The position numbers were made by a program, and so were the translations under genes. DNA of 64,000 nucleotides from Leptolyngbya sp. FACHB-8 (GTDB taxonomy: Bacteria; Cyanobacteriota; Cyanobacteriia; Elainellales; Elainellaceae). Positions 52,712 to 60,625 of this stretch are shown here, one piece after another. The stretch is from assembly GCF_014695575.1 (NCBI RefSeq), contig NZ_JACJOO010000062.1, positions 39,787-103,786 of the forward strand, written 5' to 3'. The notes below the pieces were generated by a model, which saw nothing but the letters and a program-made list of their open reading frames with translations, did no database searches and was not told the origin of the DNA. Each line of letters opens with the position of its first letter. Positions within the stretch are counted from its first letter, which is position 1.

Positions 52712-54313
52712 ATGGCCCTCATCGAACGTCTTCGTAAAGCTGCCGCAGAGCTTGGCCCCAATGCTCTCGATGATCTGAAGGACACCATTTCGAGTTTGCT
52801 GACCGAATATTCCGAGGAATTCGGCCGTAAGCACCCGACAGAACCCGTCAATGGCGTCATGATGCAATATTTCCACTGGTACATCGACAACGATGGCAAT
52901 CACTGGAACCGCGTTCAAAAAAATGCCCGCGATTTAGCGAAAGCGGGTATTACAGCTCTCTGGCTTCCCCCTGCTTACAAAGCCAGTGGGGGGGCCTGGG
53001 ATGTAGGATACGGAGCCTACGACCTGTTTGACCTGGGCGAATTTGATCAGAAGGGGACTATTCGTACGAAATACGGGACGAGAGACGAATACGCAGCCGC
53101 TATCAAAACCGCTCAGGATGCCGGTATCCAGGTTTATGCGGATGTCGTATTCAACCATAAGAATGGAGCCGATGCTGAAGAGGAGATTGAGGCCTACCCT
53201 GTCGACGTCAACGATCGCAATCACATTACTGGCGGGGTCGAAAAAATCAAGTCCTGGACTGCTTTTACCTTTCCGGGACGGGGTGATACTCACTCCAGCA
53301 TGAAGTGGCATTGGTGGCACTTCGATTCCGTCAACCACAACATGTACAAGTCCGGTGACAATACCATTTACCGGTTTAAAGATAAAAGTTTTGAAACCAA
53401 AGTCGATCTAAGCAGCGGTAATTATGACTTCCTCATGGGCTGCGACTTAGACATGAACCACCCTGAGGTTCAGGGTGAATTGAAGTACTGGGGTAAATGG
53501 CTATTGGATACGATCGGCGTTGATGGCTTTCGATTGGACGCCATTAAGCATATTCAAGGAGACTTCTTCACGAGCTGGTTGGATTATTTGGAGCATGAAA
53601 CGGGACAGGATCTATTTGCCGTTGGCGAGTACTGGAGTGAAAATCTAGCTGCTCTACATTGGTACATTGCCAACACAGGCGGACGCCTCTCTCTATTTGA
53701 CGTCCCCCTTCACTACAACTTTCACCGTGCCAGTAAATCCAGTGGTAACTACGATATGCGCCGTATCCTAGACGGCACTCTGATGAAGGAACAACCCGTT
53801 TTTGCCGTCACCTTTGTTGATAACCACGATTCGCAACCCCTGCAAGCTTTGGAATCTGTTGTAGAAGGATGGTTCAAGCCTCTGGCCTACGCTGTCATCC
53901 TGTTGCGAGCAGAAGGATACCCCTGTGTCTTCTACGCCGATTATTATGGGGCTCATTATCGCGATCGCGGCCGCGATGGAAACGAGTACGAAATCTGGTT
54001 AGATTCCCACCGTTCCATCATCGATAAACTTCTCTACGCTCGCCATAACTTTGCCCATGGCCCCCAGTACGACTACTTCGACCACTGGGATGTGATTGGA
54101 TGGACTCGCCTGGGTACGGAAGCCAACCCCAAAGCGATGGCGGTCATCATGAGCGATGGCCCTGGTGGCAGCAAGTGGATGGAAGTTGGCAAGCCCAACA
54201 CCACCTTCTATGACGTAACGGGACATATTTCTAGCCTGGTTCAAACTAACGAATACGGCTGGGGAGAATTCCGCTGTGAAGGAGGCTCAGTTTCTGTCTG
54301 GGTTCAGAAGTAA
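52712..54313 (+). CDS. Cytoplasmic alpha-amylase, glycoside hydrolase family 13
   Basis: Hydrolyses alpha-1,4 glucan bonds of glycogen or maltodextrins. The 533-residue protein has no signal peptide. After an N-terminal helical extension of about 45 residues (ALIERLRKAAAELGPNALDD), the (beta/alpha)8 barrel shows the four GH13 regions: DVVFNH, GFRLDAIKH with nucleophile Asp276, GEYW with acid/base Glu306, and FVDNHDSQP with Asp373. The GH13_5 hallmarks (QYFHWY, WLPPAYKA, VGYGAYDLFDLGEF) indicate the intracellular bacterial type. A C-terminal beta domain completes it. The N-terminal extension is unusual and could mediate targeting or pairing. Confidence 0.95.
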   Translation: MALIERLRKAAAELGPNALDDLKDTISSLLTEYSEEFGRKHPTEPVNGVMMQYFHWYIDNDGNHWNRVQKNARDLAKAGITALWLPPAYKASGGAWDVGYGAYDLFDLGEFDQKGTIRTKYGTRDEYAAAIKTAQDAGIQVYADVVFNHKNGADAEEEIEAYPVDVNDRNHITGGVEKIKSWTAFTFPGRGDTHSSMKWHWWHFDSVNHNMYKSGDNTIYRFKDKSFETKVDLSSGNYDFLMGCDLDMNHPEVQGELKYWGKWLLDTIGVDGFRLDAIKHIQGDFFTSWLDYLEHETGQDLFAVGEYWSENLAALHWYIANTGGRLSLFDVPLHYNFHRASKSSGNYDMRRILDGTLMKEQPVFAVTFVDNHDSQPLQALESVVEGWFKPLAYAVILLRAEGYPCVFYADYYGAHYRDRGRDGNEYEIWLDSHRSIIDKLLYARHNFAHGPQYDYFDHWDVIGWTRLGTEANPKAMAVIMSDGPGGSKWMEVGKPNTTFYDVTGHISSLVQTNEYGWGEFRCEGGSVSVWVQK

Positions 54314-54677
54314 AGCAAGCAGCTGATTTTACAGGGGTCTAGCTGTACAGCCCCCTGTAAAATCTCCAAAAGCTTTCTCAGAAAAATTTGTACAGCGCTG
54401 TACTGAACGTACTTGCATACTGCTACATAATACGAAACCTGCCCATAGAGCAGCAGTCTGTTTTTCGTTGGGATATCCGCTATACGGACATTCCAGCGAA
54501 AAACAGACCGTTCCTGTATGAAGCAGAGTTCGTATTGAAGTCAAATTTAGGCTCCAAGAAGAATTACGGTACTGAATATAGGAGCCGGTCTATTTTTACA
54601 CAAGACTACGGACGTTTTCATAGATCAAGGGATGCTACTTCTATAAAGTCATCATTCCTAATCAGGAGCATCTATTC
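54314..54677. other. Intergenic with several hairpins
   Basis: A terminator-like hairpin (54324-54364, gattttacagggg with cccctgtaaaatc) follows the amylase stop. A 14-bp palindrome gtacagcgctgtac (54390-54403) equals two family D ends joined. A hairpin at about 54460-54512 pairs gtctgtttttcg with cgaaaaacagac. An upstream promoter for the SSB-like gene is expected but not clear. Confidence 0.55.
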
Positions 54678-55082
54678 ATGTCTAGCAAAGGTTTGAACAA
54701 GTGGATCGTTAGCGGTAACTTAGGTGCCGATGCTCAGGTAAAAACTGTTACTCTCCGTAACGGTGAGCAGGCTCAACTAGCCGAAGTAACCCTATTTGTT
54801 CAAAAGCCACGGGATTACAAAGATTCTTTTACCGTGCGCCTGAGTATTTGGGAGCGATCTGCTGCATGGCGGAAGCTTTCCTTTCTCAAGAAAGGAGCAC
54901 TTGTCATCTGCACAGGTAATCTTGAACCTAGCCCTTATCTTTCCAATGTTGACCAACAACCTCGTGCTGGGCTAAACATGACGGTTCTGGATGTGGATCT
55001 AGACATCATCCCTAACTCGGATACCGAAACAGACGAGCTTATTTCTGAGACCAGTGCTCAGCCCGAATTGATAGCCTCTTAA
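54678..55082 (+). CDS. Single-stranded DNA-binding protein-like OB-fold protein
   Basis: A 134-residue protein resembling the bacterial SSB core: KWIVSGNLGADAQVKTV at the N-terminus, then DYKDSFTVRLSIWERSAAWR and GALVICTGNLEPSPYLS, matching the OB-fold strands of SSB. The tail (SDTETDELISETSAQPELIAS) is acidic but lacks the DDDIPF tip through which standard SSB recruits partners. It is therefore more likely an accessory SSB of cyanobacteria than the housekeeping one. AGGAG lies about nine bases upstream of the ATG. Confidence 0.82.
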   Translation: MSSKGLNKWIVSGNLGADAQVKTVTLRNGEQAQLAEVTLFVQKPRDYKDSFTVRLSIWERSAAWRKLSFLKKGALVICTGNLEPSPYLSNVDQQPRAGLNMTVLDVDLDIIPNSDTETDELISETSAQPELIAS

Positions 55083-55096
55083 TACTCGAATAACTC

Positions 55097-55141
55097 ATGT
55101 GTTTTTGAAAACTGCGCGAAGCACAGCTTTCAAAAACACAT
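55097..55141. repeat. Family C hairpin, copy C3
   Basis: atgtgtttttgaaaactgcgc pairs with gcacagctttcaaaaacacat (21 bases, few mismatches) with a gaa triloop. It shares the tttttgaaaa arm with C1 and C2. Confidence 0.65.
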
Positions 55142-55147
55142 CCTGTT

Positions 55148-55208
55148 ATCTCACCTAAATAAGAAGGGAGGGGGGCTTTGCCCCCCTCCCTTCTTATTTA
55201 GGTGAGAT
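55148..55208. repeat. 29-bp perfect hairpin flush with thioredoxin stop codon
   Basis: The arms at 55148-55176 and 55180-55208 are perfectly complementary with a ttt triloop and a six-G/six-C cap. The right arm ends on the first base (plus strand) of the thioredoxin stop codon. It is probably a terminator, but the stem is far longer than needed. Confidence 0.85.
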
Positions 55209-55567
55209 TAAGCTGTGTAGCTATATGTGTTAGCAAGACCACCCAAAATTTTGCCTAACGTAGCAAAAGCTGCTCTGACGTCATCGTGAGATGTAAAATG
55301 ATCAAAGCGGCAGAGAACTTGACCCCGATCGATGAGCAGAAGGGTGGGCAGATTCGTCAGCCGATAGGTGTTCGCGAGCCTAAAGTTTTCATCTGCATTA
55401 ACACTGACAAACTTCACCTGCTCTCCCTGCTCACTCTGTAAACCATGAAGCAATGGGTTGATGATTCGACACAGGCCACACCAGGGAGCCCAAAAGCTCA
55501 CAATGACGGGAAAAGGTGAATCTAAAACTTCTTGTGGAAAGGTGCTTTCGTTAATGGTTGGGATCAT
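55208..55567 (-). CDS. Thioredoxin with WCGLC active site
   Basis: A 119-residue single thioredoxin domain. The active site is PWCGLC with Cys30 and Cys33; the usual Pro between the cysteines is Leu, which should shift the redox potential. The cis-Pro loop (LTNLPTLLLI) and the FWAPW lead-in are normal. The C-terminal SHDDVRAAFATLGKIL is typical of cyanobacterial thioredoxins outside the m-type. It reduces disulphides of target enzymes; the electron donor cannot be told. It is transcribed away from a neighbouring Z-ISO-like gene 40 bp upstream. Confidence 0.92.
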   Translation of the reverse strand: MIPTINESTFPQEVLDSPFPVIVSFWAPWCGLCRIINPLLHGLQSEQGEQVKFVSVNADENFRLANTYRLTNLPTLLLIDRGQVLCRFDHFTSHDDVRAAFATLGKILGGLANTYSYTA

Positions 55568-55608
55568 TGAATAGTAGGCGTTGAAGAGAGTTTCTATTTG
55601 GCACTACT

Positions 55609-56328
55609 TTACCAGGCAACGTTACTTGTTGCACGGATCATTAGGGGATGTACCCACCAAAGTATGCCCACAAAAATAGCGACCCCAACATATGCCGGAC
55701 GAAGGAACTCTTGCAGTTTTAAGGATTGGCGCCCCTGAAGGATAGCCAGAAAGGGAATCACGGAGGTACGGGCCTTAACCGCCTCAAAGGCTGCTCCATA
55801 GCGTAAGGTCAGGCGGCGATCGCCATGCCACACACCAAACAGATGATGCAAAATTAGCCCTGCACAGGTTACCAGCATGAAGCTCGTTCCCAACCAAAGT
55901 GCATGGGCCACACACCAAATAATCTGTCCCACCATCTGTGGATGTCTCGTAACCCTGATAATCCCAGTTTCATAAAGATGAACCTGAGGCTTTTGGACAG
56001 CAGCAATCTCTAATAAATTGAATGTCGCTGGGTAGAGAAACAAAAACGAAATAGCCGAGAGAATCCAGACCGTTGCCTGTATCCCGGGAGTTCCCTGTAA
56101 ATTCCAGAGTTGTAACCCGTCGTAGCGGTGATTAATGAAGTAGATAATTAGCGTTGTTGCAAAAGGAATACTGACCAGTGCAAACAACACTCGATAAAGC
56201 CGTGGGCCGATGTATTTCTCTGCTCGGGGGCGTAAGGCGGCTAAACCACTATGAGCGATCGCAAACCCAACTAGCAAGCCAAACATAATTCCATGGCTGG
56301 GAGTCAGCCACTCTGTCATCATGGGCAT
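55609..56328 (-). CDS. NnrU-family protein, probable 15-cis-zeta-carotene isomerase (Z-ISO)
   Basis: A 239-residue membrane protein with about six helices. The stretch RVTRHPQMVGQIIWCVAHAL followed by HHLFGVWHGDRRLTLRYG and RTSVIPFLAILQGRQ is very close to what I recall of plant Z-ISO, which evolved from bacterial NnrU. Z-ISO binds haem b through a conserved His and isomerises the 15-cis bond of zeta-carotene. The thioredoxin gene lies 41 bases downstream and could be co-transcribed. The assignment to Z-ISO rather than nitric-oxide-related NnrU is based on recalled similarity and on crtISO being nearby. Confidence 0.85.
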   Translation of the reverse strand: MPMMTEWLTPSHGIMFGLLVGFAIAHSGLAALRPRAEKYIGPRLYRVLFALVSIPFATTLIIYFINHRYDGLQLWNLQGTPGIQATVWILSAISFLFLYPATFNLLEIAAVQKPQVHLYETGIIRVTRHPQMVGQIIWCVAHALWLGTSFMLVTCAGLILHHLFGVWHGDRRLTLRYGAAFEAVKARTSVIPFLAILQGRQSLKLQEFLRPAYVGVAIFVGILWWVHPLMIRATSNVAW

Positions 56329-56437
56329 GGTGATCCCGTTTCAATCATTCCAGCTTCTAGCCTACCGTGAGACGTGACCTAATTTTGCTTGAAACCATTG
56401 ATTCACGAAGGCTCCACACAATATCCCTGATACTAAG

Positions 56438-56510
56438 CGATAAGCATTTTTGCCTGTACTTTGCACACGCGAAAATGGGCACATCAGCTTATCCGAAACT
56501 GAGGTTAACC
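56438..56510. repeat. Family A element, degenerate copy A5
   Basis: The right end cagcttatccgaaactgagg (56485-56504) differs from A3 by two positions. Left of it lies a decayed hairpin, catttttgcctgtac with gcacacgcgaaaatg around ttt, similar to the first hairpin of A3. The left end is lost apart from cgataagc. Confidence 0.6.
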
Positions 56511-56534
56511 AAGGCTTAAGAACTTGCTATCGAA

Positions 56535-56590
56535 TAAAATTCTGGAGAAGGGGTGCAGGCAAAACCGGCACCCCCTTCTCCGGAATTTTA
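56535..56590. terminator. Terminator hairpin after VOC gene
   Basis: taaaattctggagaaggggtgc pairs with gcacccccttctccggaatttta apart from one mismatch and one bulged base, leaving an interior aggcaaaaccg. It lies 17 bases after the VOC stop on the minus strand. Confidence 0.75.
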
Positions 56591-56606
56591 TCTCTTTGCT
56601 CAGCCC

Positions 56607-57026
56607 TCAAGCAGCAAAAATCGAGGCATCATCACGAAAAGCCTTGAACTCTAACGCGTTGCCACTAGGATCACGAAAAAACATTGTTGCCTGCTCTCCC
56701 ACCTCTCCTCGAAACCGAATGTAAGGCCCAATCTCAAATACAATCCCCTGGTCTTTTAGCGAATCAGCCAGACGTTCCCAGGATTCCATCTCCAAAATCA
56801 CCCCCCAGTGCCTTACCGGAATCGATTTTCCATCAACCGGGTTTGTTTCCACAGCACTCACTTCCTCGGGGCTGAGGTGGGCCGTAATTTGATGACCAAA
56901 AAAGTTGAAATCAATCCAGGCATCACTGGTACGCCCCACAGAGCATCCCAAAATCATCTCATAAAAGTGCCGAGTTTCAGCCAAATCACGAACAGGAAAA
57001 GCAATATGAAAGGGACGAACAGTCAT
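56607..57026 (-). CDS. VOC (glyoxalase/dioxygenase) superfamily protein
   Basis: A 139-residue protein with paired beta-alpha-beta units of the vicinal-oxygen-chelate fold. Its opening HIAFPVRDLAETRHFYEMIL and closing TMFFRDPSGNALEFKAF are family hallmarks. Candidate metal ligands are His8, His54 (GHQITAHL), and Glu in NALEFK. The length fits a single-domain lyase or dioxygenase. The reaction cannot be predicted. The gene stands alone on the minus strand. Confidence 0.88.
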   Translation of the reverse strand: MTVRPFHIAFPVRDLAETRHFYEMILGCSVGRTSDAWIDFNFFGHQITAHLSPEEVSAVETNPVDGKSIPVRHWGVILEMESWERLADSLKDQGIVFEIGPYIRFRGEVGEQATMFFRDPSGNALEFKAFRDDASIFAA

Positions 57027-57275
57027 GATTTCAGAATGGCGCCGAGGGATATAGCGTACAGGTTGATCTATAGTATGGCCATTAGAGTAGAGGATTATGG
57101 CAAGGTGGAGGGTACCCCTGTTCTACCATCATGTTCTGTTCTAGTGGCAAAGGCCATAGGTTCAGCCCGTCCTAGCTTACCCCCTACTTCACCAATAGAG
57201 GCAAGCTTCTCGCTAAACTGAAGACTGCTCATTTGGCGATCGCACTGCTTTCCTAAAGGCATTCATCTTCAGACT

Positions 57276-58226
57276 ATGGATCGGAAAGATATTACAGCCC
57301 TATTCACCATTGCATCTTTCCTGGCCACCATAACCATGGTGGTTGGAGCCGTACGGATTGCTAACGCCGCGAAGCTGAGCCGCGTTAATCAGCTGCTCAC
57401 AACCCGCGAGTGTGGAGGGTGTGAGCTAGAATCTGTGCGATTGCGGGATAGCAACCTGGAGGAAGTGAACCTGGAATATGCCAATCTCAGCAACGCTTAT
57501 CTGTTTAGCGCTCAGATGCGGAAATCCAATTTAGTAGGGGCCCGGCTAGATGATGCCAACCTATCGGAGGCCGATTTGCGAGAGGCTCACATGGTAGACG
57601 CCGTTATGACGCGGGCAAAAATGGACGAAGCTGACCTTGAAGGAGCTGACCTACGGCAGGTTTATTTAGGAGATGCTAGCCTGCGAGGAATCAACTTAGA
57701 AGGAGCACATCTGGCTGATGCCGTGCTGAGCCGTGCTGATATGGGCAAGGCAGACCTGGATGGCGCTATCTTACTGGGGGCTAATCTGGCTGAAGCAAAC
57801 CTGAGCGGAGCCAATTTGGAAGCAGCGGATTTACGACGTTCGTATTTGGGTGATGCCAGTCTCAAAGATGCTCGCTTAGTAAGAGCAATGCTGCTTCGCG
57901 CTAACTTGTCTCGCACGAACCTTAGTGGAGCCAACTTCAAGGGTGCTCAGCTTGGAGAAGCCGATCTCACCATGGCTGATTTGTCCAATGCCAATCTAGA
58001 GCAGAGCGACCTGACCCGGGCCAGTTTGACGCGTGCTTCCTTAACTCATGCAAACCTGACAGGGGCAAACCTTCAGCAAGCTATTCTGAGGCGAGTAAAC
58101 CTGCGAAACGCTAATTTGACCAATACGAATCTGCGGGGAGCAAGCTTGCAAGAGGCTCGGATGGAAGGGGCACTCTTTTGCAATACGATCATGCCCGATG
58201 GCCGCATCGAAAGCAGCGGATGCTGA
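57276..58226 (+). CDS. Pentapeptide-repeat protein with N-terminal membrane helix
   Basis: A 316-residue protein. A hydrophobic segment at about residues 10-30 (LFTIASFLATITMVVGAVRI) anchors it. CGGC at about residues 46-49 precedes the repeats. Residues about 50-300 are consecutive A(D/N)Lxx pentapeptides (ANLSNA, ADLREA, ADLEGA, ANLSGA) forming a right-handed quadrilateral beta helix. A Cys pair sits at the C-terminal end (FCNTIMPDG and SSGC). Such proteins are numerous in cyanobacteria and mostly of unknown function. Confidence 0.9.
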   Translation: MDRKDITALFTIASFLATITMVVGAVRIANAAKLSRVNQLLTTRECGGCELESVRLRDSNLEEVNLEYANLSNAYLFSAQMRKSNLVGARLDDANLSEADLREAHMVDAVMTRAKMDEADLEGADLRQVYLGDASLRGINLEGAHLADAVLSRADMGKADLDGAILLGANLAEANLSGANLEAADLRRSYLGDASLKDARLVRAMLLRANLSRTNLSGANFKGAQLGEADLTMADLSNANLEQSDLTRASLTRASLTHANLTGANLQQAILRRVNLRNANLTNTNLRGASLQEARMEGALFCNTIMPDGRIESSGC

Positions 58227-58391
58227 CAGTTTTCAGGTTTTTAGATCCTGAACCCACGATTTCCCCTCCAAGGATGTAGGCCAACAAATCAGGAAGATGG
58301 GAGCGATCGCCTGCGATTGGAATGGGAATTCTGTAAACTATCAAGGTTAGCTTGCTTCCAAACAATATAATTTGGCAGCCCGGAGGATCTC

Positions 58392-59990
58392 GTGCGTCTG
58401 TTTCAAACCGTAGCTGGGCTCCGTACTTACCTGGAGCAATTCTGGGAAAAGGCGGTTCCCTGTGTTCATCCCCCCGGTACTGTGGGTCTGGTACCGACCA
58501 TGGGGGCTTTGCATGCAGGCCATCTCAGCTTGATCCAGCGCGCCCGCCAGGAAAATGCTCTTGTAGTCGTCAGTATTTTTGTGAACCCCTTACAATTTGG
58601 GGCAAACGAAGATTTTCACCACTATCCGAAAACCCTGGCAGCAGATCAGATTCTTTGCAAAGAGGCAGGCGTAGATGTCATCTTTGCGCCATCGGTAGCA
58701 GAGCTATACCACACAGAACAACCGACCACAGAAGCTCATCTGTTTCAGGTCATTCCTCCAACGAGTATGATGGCAGAACTTTGTGGGAAGTTTCGCCCAG
58801 GGCACTTTGAAGGTGTCGCTACGGTTGTGACTAAGCTGTTTAGCCTGATTCAACCCGATCGTGCTTACTTTGGCCAGAAAGATGCACAACAACTGGCCAT
58901 ATTGCGGCGTATGGTACAAGACTTGAGCATCCCCGTAGATATTGTTGCTTGCCCAACCGTACGGGAATCTGATGGACTGGCCATGAGTTCGCGCAACCGC
59001 TACCTTTCAGCAGAAGAACGCGCTCAGGCTCCCCGCATCTACCAAAGTCTCCAGCAAGCAGAAGCCTTATATCGGTCTGGCATTGTCGAGCGAGAACCCT
59101 TGCTCACAGCAGTACAAACGGCTCTGGCTACAACCCCCTCTATCAAACCTCAATATATCGATCTGGTTGATCCCATCACCATGACTTCCCTGCAATCCAT
59201 TCAAGACACCGGCCTATTGGCGATCGCTGCCCATCTTGGTTCTGCCCGCCTGATTGACAACGTCCTGCTCCGCACCCGTAAACCGATCATTGCCATTGAT
59301 GGGCCTGCAGGTTCTGGCAAAAGTACGGTTACTCCCAAGGTCGCTCAGCAGCTGGGTCTGCTTTATCTCGACACAGGCGCCATGTACCGCGCAGTTACCT
59401 GGCTAGTGTTGGATTCTGGTATAGCAGTCGAGGATGAGGCGGCGATCGCTGAACTCGTCAGCCAGTGCAAGATTCGCCTGGAACGTCAGGACTTAGATTC
59501 TGGCATTCCCACTCTCCAGGTTTGGATCAATGATGTGGACGTCACAACAGTAATTCGGACGCCAAACGTGACAGCGCAGGTATCAGCGATCGCTGCCCAA
59601 AAAGCCGTCCGTCAGGCTCTTATGAAACAGCAGCAGGAGTACGGCCAACGCGGTGGTGTCGTGATGGATGGCCGCGACATTGGCACCCACGTCTTCCCCG
59701 ATGCTGAGCTCAAGATTTTTCTTACGGCTTCCGTTCAAGAGCGTGCCCGCCGTCGTCAACTTGAGCTGAAGGAACGGGGCCTGGGAGAGTTTAGCCTAGA
59801 GGAGTTGGAGAAAAGCATTTACGAACGAGATCTAAAGGATAGTAGTCGGGCGATCGCCCCTCTCCGCAAGGCCGCTGACGCGATCGAGATCAACACCGAT
59901 CAGCTCACCGCTGAAGCCGTTATCGAGCAGATCATTGCGCTCTATTGTGAAAAAGTAGACGTTCAGCCAGCCCATGAAACTGCTGTCTGA
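58392..59990 (+). CDS. panC/cmk: Bifunctional pantoate-beta-alanine ligase / cytidylate kinase
   Basis: A 532-residue fusion. Residues about 1-290 are pantothenate synthetase: VGLVPTMGALHAGHLSLIQR (HIGH-type ATP site), FVNPLQFG, and the second signature PDRAYFGQKDAQQLAI. From residue 297 (KPIIAIDGPAGSGKSTV) it is CMP kinase, with the P-loop GPAGSGKS, TGAMYRAVTW, and the lid RDIGTHVFPDAELKIFL. The first activity makes pantothenate for CoA; the second phosphorylates CMP. The same fusion is a cyanobacterial trait. The start is GTG at 58392, with CGGAGG about five bases upstream. It overlaps the next gene by 17 bases. Confidence 0.97.
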   Translation: MRLFQTVAGLRTYLEQFWEKAVPCVHPPGTVGLVPTMGALHAGHLSLIQRARQENALVVVSIFVNPLQFGANEDFHHYPKTLAADQILCKEAGVDVIFAPSVAELYHTEQPTTEAHLFQVIPPTSMMAELCGKFRPGHFEGVATVVTKLFSLIQPDRAYFGQKDAQQLAILRRMVQDLSIPVDIVACPTVRESDGLAMSSRNRYLSAEERAQAPRIYQSLQQAEALYRSGIVEREPLLTAVQTALATTPSIKPQYIDLVDPITMTSLQSIQDTGLLAIAAHLGSARLIDNVLLRTRKPIIAIDGPAGSGKSTVTPKVAQQLGLLYLDTGAMYRAVTWLVLDSGIAVEDEAAIAELVSQCKIRLERQDLDSGIPTLQVWINDVDVTTVIRTPNVTAQVSAIAAQKAVRQALMKQQQEYGQRGGVVMDGRDIGTHVFPDAELKIFLTASVQERARRRQLELKERGLGEFSLEELEKSIYERDLKDSSRAIAPLRKAADAIEINTDQLTAEAVIEQIIALYCEKVDVQPAHETAV

Positions 59991-60486
59991 TTGGGGGTTT
60001 ACCCGCGAGGGCTGGCGCACGGGGCAACGAGGTGAGTACTGGGTTCTTCTTCAGGGCTTCCTGTTGCTTGGCGTTGTCCTGTTGCCTGTTTACCGATTGC
60101 CTTCGTTGACGATTATCCCTCCTGGCCTTTATGGTCTTTGGGGCATAGCCGGGGCGATCGCCCTCCTGGCTATAATCTTGCTGGGCAAAGGGCTGCTCGA
60201 TCTGGGACAGAGCCTGACTCCTTTGCCGTTTCCCCGGGAAGACGGTCAGCTTGTGCAAACTGGAGTGTATGGCTTGGTGCGCCATCCCATCTACAGTGGC
60301 TTAATTCTAGGAATCTTGAGTTATGCGATCGCCCAGCAAAGCCTATCTCACTTGCTTGCGGCCTTTATTTTTATCCTCTTTTTTAATGCTAAAGCCAGCC
60401 GCGAAGAAATCTGGCTGACGGAGAAGTATCCTGATTATGCGGATTATCGACAGCGGGCAAAGAAACTGATTCCCTGGATCTATTAG
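59974..60486 (+). CDS. Isoprenylcysteine carboxyl methyltransferase-like membrane protein
   Basis: A 170-residue protein with four to five hydrophobic helices. The C-terminal signature GVYGLVRHPIYSGLILG with EEIWLTEKYPDYADYRQRAKKLIPWI is that of the ICMT/PEMT methyltransferase fold (RHPxYxG and EE near the end), which binds SAM at the membrane. Bacteria have no prenylcysteine substrate, so the target, perhaps a lipid or small molecule, is unknown. The start overlaps panC/cmk by 17 bases, so it is translated from the same transcript. Confidence 0.88.
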   Translation: MKLLSDWGFTREGWRTGQRGEYWVLLQGFLLLGVVLLPVYRLPSLTIIPPGLYGLWGIAGAIALLAIILLGKGLLDLGQSLTPLPFPREDGQLVQTGVYGLVRHPIYSGLILGILSYAIAQQSLSHLLAAFIFILFFNAKASREEIWLTEKYPDYADYRQRAKKLIPWIY

Positions 60487-60487
60487 A

Positions 60488-60528
60488 TTTTTGTTGTGGG
60501 ATGTGCGAAGCAGATCCCACAACAAAAA
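60488..60528. terminator. Terminator-like hairpin after methyltransferase-like gene
   Basis: tttttgttgtgggatgtgc pairs with gcagatcccacaacaaaaa (one mismatch) around a gaa triloop. It begins two bases after the stop codon. Confidence 0.75.
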
Positions 60529-60625
60529 TGCCATATCTGCCATATCTATAGTGGACTTGAGTGGACTTGCGTCAGTCTTAAGGATATAAGATGCCTAAGG
60601 ATAAGCTGCTTCCCTGAAGAACTCT

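Noticed and set aside
2053..56510. Dispersed hairpins as a CRISPR array
   Set aside because: The elements are kilobases apart, palindromic, and have no regular spacers or cas genes.
60529..60625. Possible glutamine riboswitch before glutaminase
   Set aside because: I looked for the conserved glnA-RNA core in the leader and did not find it.
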